Positions 53,999 to 64,000 of a stretch of DNA of 64,000 nt are shown piece by piece. Position numbers and translations under genes: made by a program. The notes below the pieces were generated by a model that was given only the letters and a program-made list of their open reading frames with translations, was not told where the DNA came from and made no database searches. Every line of letters starts with the position of its first letter. Positions within the stretch are counted from its first letter, which is position 1. The DNA lies in contig NC_003281.10 in the NCBI RefSeq assembly GCF_000002985.6, forward strand, positions 13,702,001 to 13,766,000, in the 5' to 3' direction. The DNA comes from Caenorhabditis elegans (Eukaryota > Nematoda > Chromadorea > Rhabditida > Rhabditidae).

Positions 53999-56900
53999 AT
54001 GATTCCCGTTTCTAGATTTTTCACGGTTCAGGTAAAATTCCTATTGATTTCCACTCTAAAACCAAAATTTAAGGACCCATCAAACGCGCTCCTCTCGTAC
54101 ACACAAAAGGGAATAGATTTTTTCGAAAAATTAGGTCAATTCTCGAAGGAAAAAGCTGCGATTGAGGAGGAATATTCTACGAAATTGAGGTTTCAGTTTA
54201 AACAAACGGAATTTGAAGTTTTTCATAACTTTCTGTAGGAGTCTCGCAAAGAAATATGCGAAAAAATCGGAAGAAGATGATGAAATTCTAAAAAGTGTAA
54301 GCTACACCAGCTCATTCAACTCATTTCTTCAACAACTTGATCAGATTGCCACTCGACATCAAGTATAAGAATTCTGTCAGATTTTAGTTGAAAAAAACAT
54401 CGAATTTCAGACGTCGGCGGAGCACATCCGGGGAGGTGTGGTTTCCTACGTGGCTTCGAAGACGTGTCAGATGAGAAGTTCCCGGAAAAATGCGATTAAT
54501 GACTTGAAAACTATCAATGACAAGCTGGAAGATCAGATCAACGAGATGTGCAAGTCTGGGAAGTGTTACCTGTAGGAAAAAATCTGAAAAAAGTCGATTT
54601 GAATCGTTAATATTGCAGAAAATCGTTCAAAGACGCGGAAAACTCGTATCAAAAGTTTTACAAAGCTGATAAAAATCTGGAAATTTCGCGGCTTGAGTTA
54701 GAAAAAGCCAGGGCTCTTGCGAATGTAATAGGCTCAAAAAATCGCAAAACGCTTTTATTTATTTATTTCAGGCTCGAAATGAAGCATGTGAACTTGCTAA
54801 ACAGGACTACTCAGCGCTGGTTCGCAAAACCAACGCCGAGCAAAAAAGATACCACGTGGAACTGCTCCCAGTGATTTTCGCGCGGCTCAAGGCGGTCGAC
54901 AAGGAGTGTATCGCCGATATGCGACAAGTTTTGCAGAAAATTGTCTCCTTCGATGACTCGCTAGCTGATTCAACCGGTTATTATCGCGTTTAGAAGAAAA
55001 AATCGACGATGTTTTTTGCAGAAGAATGCCGAAAAATCATGCAAAGGGAAGTTGGGAAAATCGACGCGGAAGGTGATGCTCAGCTGGTTTTGAAATCCGT
55101 TGAGTCAGTATTTTTCGACTGAAAATCCGTAAAAATAGATAATTTCCAGAGCAACCATCGAGCAGCCGGCTCCGTTTGAAATCGAGGATCTGGGGGATCC
55201 CAAAAATTGTGACAGCCGGACAAATGGTGAATAGAAATCTGTAAAAGTCGGAACTTTGCAGTTTTTGACTCGAAATTTCCTTTTTCTAGAATTTATCTTC
55301 TGAATTTATTTAATTTTAAAATACTAAATACATATTTTCAAACCTTTTCCAAATAAAAATACACATTTCCAGATTCTGCCGACGGAAGTGGAGGAAAATT
55401 GCTGAAAAGCAGCCCTAGCAAGAATCGAATAATTCGCAATTTTCTGGGCATTCTCAAGGAAAAGGAGGCGGATGAGAAGCCCGAGGCTTCCAACAACGAT
55501 CAATTGATGTATACCGACAAGAGCAAGCCTGCGCACGTGCGGCTTTCGTGTCTTCGCTCCAAAATTCGAGATATGGAAAAACAGTTGGAACAAGCGATTC
55601 AGGGACGAGAAGGCATCACTAGGTACGAGTAGATGCACCGAGAGCACTGAAACTTTGAGAAAATTTCAACAAAAAAAAGACAAACAAATTCTAGTCCAAT
55701 GAAAGTTTAAATTTACAGTAATCTTTAAGGGTACATACCGGTTTGTATTCAACACAAATTTGTCGTCTCGAAACTGATTACTGTATTTTTGGCACTTAAT
55801 TTCGCATCTAAGTAATGGAAAAATGATTTTCTCTGAAGTTCTGCCAAAAGTGTAGAAAAGAAAAATAATATCTCTAAAATAGGCGGGCCCAAAACTTTAC
55901 GTTTGCTGTAATTTCAGACTGCAACAAGCCTACTACACAAATCCGCAGCACGGGAATCCGTCGGCGTGCACGGAACCACTTATATCGTACGCTAAAAAGA
56001 TAGAGAAGCTCAAAATGGATATACATAACCTCAAGGAGTTCTACGCGATGCTTGAAATGAGTGTGGAAGGTGCTGAAAATACAAAGAATGGATGAAAATG
56101 AAACGTTTTTCGTCAAATTTTCGAAAATTCTAGTTAAAATACCTCTTTTCAAAAAATGAATGTCTTCTTTTAAAAATAATCCCTTTAAACACAAATTTTC
56201 CAGAAGGCCAGGAGCGCTCTTTTGGCGGCCGTGATACCCCTGACACAACGAGAAGCATGTCAGGCAGTTCGACAAATCAATCATCATCCAAAACTATCGA
56301 AGACGTGCTGGTATCACTAAACTGTTCGGTTTTTCCTGAAAATTATCGTATTTTGCAGTCTGGCGAAGCGGGAAATTCTTCATCAGCAGATGACTCGTCG
56401 AAGAATATCGTAAGCAGCCAAAAGTTGTTTTTCAGGAAAAAAAACAAATTACTGAAGTCTTACTCAATTTTAAAACTTCCTTATACTTAAAAATATAAGA
56501 ATTACCGTTAAAGCAAACTTCTAACATGTTGTTGCAACACCGCTATGTGTCGATTTACGCATCTCGTGTACTCTCCGAGAAGAACGGTGCATTTATTTTT
56601 CCCAATTTATTTTTTGGTTTTTTGTCTGAAACACTTTAAATTAAAAAATAATTTGGCTATTTCAGCGTTGAATACCAAAAAAAATTAGAGGACATAGTCA
56701 AAAACCGATAATACGAGAATTTGAAATTACAGTATTCTTCAATACGTACACCTTTTCGCGTTTAGTACAAATTTGTCGTGTCGAAATACCGTACTTTTGG
56801 CGCAATAAAAAATAATTGATTGTTCGTTTAGAGACCCACTGTGCGTTTTTCAGCTCCGCCAACTGTTTACAACTCCGAAACGGCTTATCTCCTCGCCAAA

Positions 56901-57348
56901 AACCTCGAAGTCTTCAACTCCGACGCCACTACGACGAAGAGCCGAAATCTCATCACCAAAGATTCTCAGATCCTCATTTTCAGGTTAAATTAAAAATCCA
57001 TTTTTTTCCTTTTAAAAGCTTTTATAAAAGAAAAAATAGTTAAATATAAGTATAAATTTTTTGCAGGTGCCATTCGCAAATCTTTATCGACTCCCGATTC
57101 AGTTAAAGTCGAGACAGCGGTTACGGTAACCGCACTGTTCGAATTTGCCAAATCCTCCGCGGAGACCATGTCCATCGAGCAGGGCGAAATTCTTCTCGTA
57201 CTCGAACACGATCACGGAGATGGATGGACTCGAACCAAAAAGTAATACAAGTAACAAAGAATTACCAAGTAAATAAAATGAAAGTTGCAGGAAACACAAC
57301 GAAGAGTCAGGATTCGTGCCAACTTCGTATTTGCAATTCCCCCAGTGA
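53999..57348 (+). CDS. toca-2: TOCA-2: F-BAR, HR1 and SH3 protein (CIP4/FBP17/TOCA family)
   Basis: Cdc42 effector that bends membrane and activates WASP/WAVE-driven actin assembly in endocytosis and junctions. Exons 53999-54031, 54074-54189, 54239-54362, 54411-54571, 54619-54724, 54772-54976, 55022-55103, 55150-55226, 55373-55622, 55918-56069, 56204-56310, 56359-56409, 56854-56983, 57067-57241, 57291-57348; phases agree throughout, 608 residues. F-BAR: KGIDFFEKLGQFSKEKAAIE, EEYSTKLRSLAKKY and a helical body up to about residue 280. HR1 (Cdc42-binding): MYTDKSKPAHVRLSCLRSKI through IEKLKMDIHNLKEFYAML. Ser-rich linker, then SH3: VTALFEFAKSSAETMSIEQG, DGWTRTKK and GFVPTSYLQF. The chosen Met is the last in an open frame that reaches back to 53861, so the true start may be earlier. 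One junction needs a GTCAGT donor at 55104. Exons after 56204 are small and may be spliced alternatively. Confidence 0.92.
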
Positions 57349-57620
57349 TTTCATAAATTAAATAGCATTATCATCATCAATATTGTACTCGAGACTGCGC
57401 TTATTATCGTCCTGTGAATGAAATAATTGATTATAAAAACAGATTCTTCGATTTTCGATTCATATTGCCATTTACGGAGAAAATGCACATAAAAAGTAAT
57501 GGTATAATAAATTACAGGAAGTGGGAGAATGGGAGGCACCGCGGATTGTTGAGTTTAAAATGGGAAAAAAACATTGCACAATAAATTAGTAAAAAAGAAC
57601 GGTTAGGCTATCTAGACAAA

Positions 57621-60069
57621 TTAAATCAGCTTCACATAATTAGCGGGAAAAAGGCCTACGCGGCCGCTGGGCGCACGTCCTTTCCACCATCCGCTATCGA
57701 CTTGATCGATATCTGTGATAATGTCATCAGGATCAAATGAGATCTCCGTGTCATCTGCAGCCTGGTAGTCCCAGAGAGCCATCGCGTTCTGCTCGGCGAC
57801 CGCCGGCGGGAAATCGTACTGATCAATTGGTGGAGCAGCGACTTTTATTGGCGAGGATTTCGGTGCAAACACGGGCTCCTCTGGCATCACTGGAGGCATG
57901 TCATACTGTGAGGCGATGTGAGCTGGCAGTTGAGAGCTCGATGAGTGAGAGTCGATCGGCTCCGGCGGAGCATCATACTGAGACGCATAGTGGGAAGGAG
58001 CTGAAACTGGAGGTACAGCTGGTTCGAAAGACTCGTGAACCGGTGGAGCATCGTACTGGGAGGCGTAATGCGATGGAGCTGGAGTTGGCTCAGGTGGAGG
58101 TGGAGCAATGACCGGGGTTGGAGCAAGGAATGTAGGTGGAGCTGGCTCTGCTGGTGGCTCTTCGTATGCATCGTAAGAGACGGCAGGTTCTGAAAATATT
58201 CAAATTAGGACTAATAAACTTTATACGAAAACTGACTCATAGCCTCGGGCTTGTAAACCATTGGCTCTGGCTCATAAGCTATTGGCTTTGGCGTATACGT
58301 CGAAGGCTCATCTGGCTCAGTGAGTCGGTTAACGGGTTCACGGGGCGGAGAGGTCGTGCCAACTGGCGGCCACTTCTTAGGCGATCCATTCACTTGAGGC
58401 TTCGGAAGCACTGGACCGGAAGGTTTTGAGCTGAATAATTCTTTTCTGCTTCCAACGAGACCTGCGCTCGGAGTGGGGGCGGGAGCTGGAGCTGGATTCA
58501 CCGAAGATGGCACGGGCTTATCACTAATTTGAGCCTTCCCGTGAAGATCATCCGCAATCCGTTTTCGATCCGTCTCGAATTCCTTCTGCTTCTGGGCCTG
58601 TGCCTCTTTTTCCTCCGCTTGCCGCCGCTGCTCCTCCTCGTTCATCTTGCTCCAGAACTCTTCGCGAGCTGATGAACTGATCTCCACGTGCGGTTTTGTT
58701 GGCTTGTACACCGATGTGACCTTATCCGGTTGATAGTTTTCTGTTTTGGAGTGAATTTCCGAGGCCATTCGCTGTCGATCCGCTTCGAACTGCTTGTGTG
58801 CTTGTTCACGAGCGGTTTTTTCTTCTTCTTGACGCCTAAAATTGCGAATTCTATTTCAATAAATTACTCAAAACACCCACAGCTTCTCCTCCTCGTTCAT
58901 CTTGCTCCAAAACTCCTCCCGTTTGACCGTCTTCAGCTCAACGTGGGGCTTCGTCGGCTTGTACACCGAGTTAACCTTCTCCGGCTGGAAATCTTCGGCT
59001 TTTGTGTGAATTGCCGCGGCCGTGCGATCACGGTCAGCTTCATACTGCTTTTGCTGTTTCGCATGAGCCACTTTCTCGTCGGCTTGTCGTCTGAAACTTC
59101 TTAGAGGTGATTACTTGATTTTCAGGACACGATTTCATGTAGACAGTACCTCTTCTCCTCTTGATTTGTTGTGCTCCAGAAGTTCTCGCGAGCCTCCGAG
59201 CTGAGCTCCGAGTGTGCATTCGTCGGCTGGTACACCGAATTCACCTTCTCCGGCATGCTGTACGTGGATTCGACGATGGCGTTGGCGTTCGCCGCCGGGA
59301 GCTTTCGCACCTCTTTTCGAATCGCGTCCGGCTCGATGTCGATTTCCGATCTGGCATGGAGCACAATGTGAACTGTTTTCAAGAATCTACGGAACTCTTC
59401 AGCGTGCGGTGTCGTTGAGGCCAAACGCAGTGTGGGGACTCCTTCGCCTTGCTGCAATATTCAAACATTAAAATGGTTTTTTTCCTGGAACTTCGTGTTT
59501 AAAAGTATACAAATCTCGATACATCTCTAAAAATATTTGAAACCATAACTGACAAAGAATTTTTGGAAAAAACTACAGTTTTTGTTTTACAAATGGATTT
59601 TTAAAAAAAATTTTCAGCAAAAAATCTCACAATAGCGTTATCTTTTGAGAGGAACATGGAATGCAAGCAAATTGACATGATTTTTGTTAATATTCAACTT
59701 TTAAGACCTAGTAATCACGAATTTTTTCGATTTTCGTTTTCCTTTCAATTTAGCCGTAAACTCCATACCCAATGCACCAAAACGATTTTCGGGAAGACAT
59801 CACTGCTCAGTCGCACCGAAATCACACCAAACTGGAGCTTTCCCGAGCTGAAACTGTCGGCGAACTCCTCAAGACCACCAGCTGAAATAAATAGATTTTT
59901 AGGAGGGAAAGCAACGAAATCTGAACTTACTTCCTTCTTCTTTGACTCGTAATGTGTTCGAATTTCCTTCATAATCGAAAATCACCCATTTATCGCCATC
60001 TGAGTCATCACTGGCACGCCGATACGACGCTTCAATCTCCTTGCCGTGTGCATGATAGTTGAGAGTCAT
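57621..60069 (-). CDS. dbn-1: Drebrin/Abp1-like actin-binding protein (ADF-H plus SH3)
   Basis: Binds F-actin and links it to endocytic partners. Exons in minus order: 60069-59931, 59881-59769, 59451-59150, 59090-58881, 58835-58237, 58189-57621; phases agree, 643 residues. The ATG directly follows TGTTCCAG, a likely trans-splice site. ADF-H domain, residues 1-135: [29 protein letters not shown] and [15 protein letters not shown]. Three exons each then carry one copy of a repeat ([15 protein letters not shown] followed by [12 protein letters not shown]). A charged coiled coil and a Pro-rich region follow. Next come short tandem repeats ending in ASQYDAPP or QYDFPP, each with a Tyr that could be phosphorylated. 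The SH3 domain is at the C terminus ([40 protein letters not shown]). It is convergent with toca-2; 272 bases separate the stops. The name is from memory of K08E3.4. Confidence 0.93.
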
Positions 60070-62288
60070 CTGGAACACATACAATATAGGGTTCGACGAC
60101 CTATATTGTAATTATTAAGCTAAAATCGAGGGAAAATTGTAATAGTGACGCGATAAAAAGCCTCCGAATGGTCTCCTTATCATTTTTTTATTTTCTTTCT
60201 ACGCAGAACTTATTTCTCTATGGTACTCCATTAATCACACTATGTTTCGCAACATATGGCAAATTTGCCACAAAGGTGTGCATTTTTCTCGATTTGATCG
60301 AGTCACGAGGTAATTTTCAATTAAGGCCGAGAAATTTATGGGTTAATATAAAGAATCTCAAGTAAAAAATCGTTTAAAAGACCATTTTCGGTAGTTGACC
60401 AGGAAATGAGAGAACGGAACGGGCGTAGCCGCCAGCAAACATCTCTCGTTCCCGCGCCAGCGGTAGGCAGAGACCCTCCAGAAAACTAAAGAAATGTCTC
60501 GAGAGATGTTTTTTTTTTCCGGTAGGCGAGATTGAATTGGAATCAAAGCTTAATCTTCTCGCGGTCGAGTCTCCGCGTGCGTGTCTCACACATTTTTGCA
60601 TGAAAAACTCCGGATTCTATGGTCTGATCGTTGCGATTAAAAATGGAAAACTAATAGGCTGACCGACAAAAATTTGCGAAAATACCCAATTATTTTCAAT
60701 GCAAAGATACAAAATTTGATGGAAAAGAGAAACAAATAAACTTTCAGAAATCAGGTTAAAAGAGGATGGGTCTCGCCACGAATAGATTTTTAAAGTCATG
60801 TGCCTTTGAAGTTACGGTAGTTGAGCGGCTTCAAATTTATTATTTTTAATTATGGCAATATTTTCACTTTCTGGTTAATTTTAAGCGAAAAATTGAGTTT
60901 GGAGGAAATTTGTTTCGTTTCAAATTATTTAAATTGTTTTGAAACAGAAAAAACTAAAGCTGTAATTCATCGCTTAAAATTTTATATTTACAGATATTTC
61001 TGATCTAAAAAAAACAGAAGAAAGAATATTCAAATGTTCAAGAAAGAATGTCAACAGTACTGCTAGAAATTCAAAAAATAAATCTAAAATTTGGAGCGTT
61101 TGAAGGTGGTTTAAGCTTTCATGAAAACATTTTAAACGATCTGCAGGTTAAAATCTAAATAAAAATAGGTTTTCACATTGAAAAACGGCATAGATGATTA
61201 ATTTCAACACATTTTTTAGATTTTCTACATATGTACTCATCTATTTGAAAACGAAATTGAAAGGGATAGAAAACATATTAATAACACTAATCAAAAAGAA
61301 ACATTGGCCCCAAGATGTGTGTGAGTCACTTTTGATTGTGTTTGTGTGTGTTGGGCCAGTTCAGGGCGGCAGTAAGATAGTAAGGGAAATAGTGAGGCTG
61401 TCCGTTAAGACGCAGCAGTTCAGAGCGCTCAGTGGAACATACGACCGCCCTTAATGGCTGTCGTCTCTCACTCGTATGAAGTCGGACACAAGAAGTATGT
61501 AGTAGTAGTGGTATATTTAATTGTTCGTGTGTGTAGGTCTTTACTAAAAACTTTTCCTTCTAGGTGACCCTAAATCTCTTCGCTTTTCATACTGTCTCAC
61601 AGTCAAAGGGTTAAAGCAGTAAATTTTGGGATTTTCTGCAGAATGACTAATCTCTTGATGACTTCTCTACTTGCGACTGTTTGTTTGCGCATTTGTGAAC
61701 TGAGTCATTCTGATCATTTTTGGGGGAATGAATTGTTCCATCAGGTTGATTAAAAAATAGTTGGTGAATCGAAATTTCAAAAAAAAATTGAGGCAGGATG
61801 TTTCGCGCGCTGGGTAGAGAAAAACGATATTTACATAAAATGAACAAAGTGAAAACATAGAATCTCTTCCTCTTGGCTGTCCGAAAAGCAAACAGAAACC
61901 GTGTGTTAGGGCAAAAATACAGAGAAAAAGCCATTCGACACACTTCTCTCTCTTCCTCCTGACTCAGTCACCAGTGCTCACAGCGTGCATTTGCTCTTTC
62001 CGAGAGAGAAAATCTTCTCAATACATCCGGAAACCTTGGAAGAACAACAAAAAGTAGAAAATATTGATAAAGACATTTGTATTCACTGAACATATGAATC
62101 GTTACTATTTTCGTTTACCGTAGTATTACAATATATATTTACAATTTTCCAGTACGGGTGGTGAGAGGGATGCAAATAAACTTGGGAGAAACTATTCAAA
62201 AAATATTAGTTACATATAAACGGCACTACTGAGGGACTGTGAGAGAAAAGGCGAATGTAATGAAAAATCAGGAATAACCCTATAAAAA
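60070..62288. other. Intergenic region upstream of dbn-1, downstream of the UGPase gene
   Basis: About 2.2 kb, both neighbours on the minus strand. It should hold the dbn-1 promoter and the UGPase 3' UTR. More GC-rich blocks lie at 60400-60600 and 61360-61500, with AT-rich DNA between. No exon and no inverted-repeat element recognised. Confidence 0.55.

Positions 62289-64000
<1,712 letters not shown>

Noticed and set aside
57737..58429. Plus-strand frames of 124 and 97 codons
   Set aside because: They are antisense shadows of the Pro-rich dbn-1 exons.

Overview
The window is a nematode chromosome segment. Genes are split by short introns with worm-type TTTTCAG acceptors, the intergenic DNA is AT-rich, foldback transposons are abundant, and several proteins are recognisable Caenorhabditis elegans products (LIT-1, TYR-2, MLC-7, TOCA-2, DBN-1). 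From memory this order fits the right part of C. elegans chromosome III (cosmids W06F12 and K08E3). I could not check that by search. All exon models come from reading splice signals and codon phase by hand.

Layout. 1-395 holds the 3' end of an unidentified + strand gene. 396-12557 has no convincing exon and carries several inverted-repeat elements; the missing first exon(s) and promoter of lit-1 probably lie here. 12558-21463 is lit-1, the Nemo-like kinase of Wnt/MAPK signalling. 22532-24380 is a MITE followed by a composite tandem repeat. 24825-29581 (-) is a nematode multi-pass membrane protein with a long charged tail, its introns loaded with foldback DNA. 33071-34492 (+) is a small tau-tubulin/casein-kinase-1-like kinase. 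34498-42226 is a 7.7 kb gene-poor stretch with nested transposons and GC-rich islets. 42227-45075 (+) is a secreted tyrosinase (tyr-2) with two ShK domains. It converges on 45472-46686 (-), an MSP-domain protein with a signal peptide and a Lys/Glu-rich linker.

46815-53013 is dominated by two non-autonomous Helitron copies. Both start with TC and end with a 7-bp hairpin followed by CTGG, and both carry a 37-bp minisatellite and a 15-bp minisatellite. One lies next to the MSP gene promoter; the other sits inside intron 1 of mlc-7 (50522-53733, myosin light chain). Downstream are toca-2 (53999-57348, F-BAR/HR1/SH3), convergent dbn-1 (57621-60069, -, drebrin/Abp1-like ADF-H plus SH3) and the 3' two thirds of a UDP-glucose pyrophosphorylase gene (62289-64000, -).

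Functionally the right third is rich in actin and membrane-remodelling genes (mlc-7, toca-2, dbn-1), but nothing in the sequence ties them into one system. I found no obviously undescribed multi-gene system. The most unusual material is the Helitron minisatellite DNA (an E2F-like core in nearly every 37-bp unit), the nested hAT-like MITEs with perfect 8-bp target-site duplications, and a candidate alternative exon in the membrane-protein gene.
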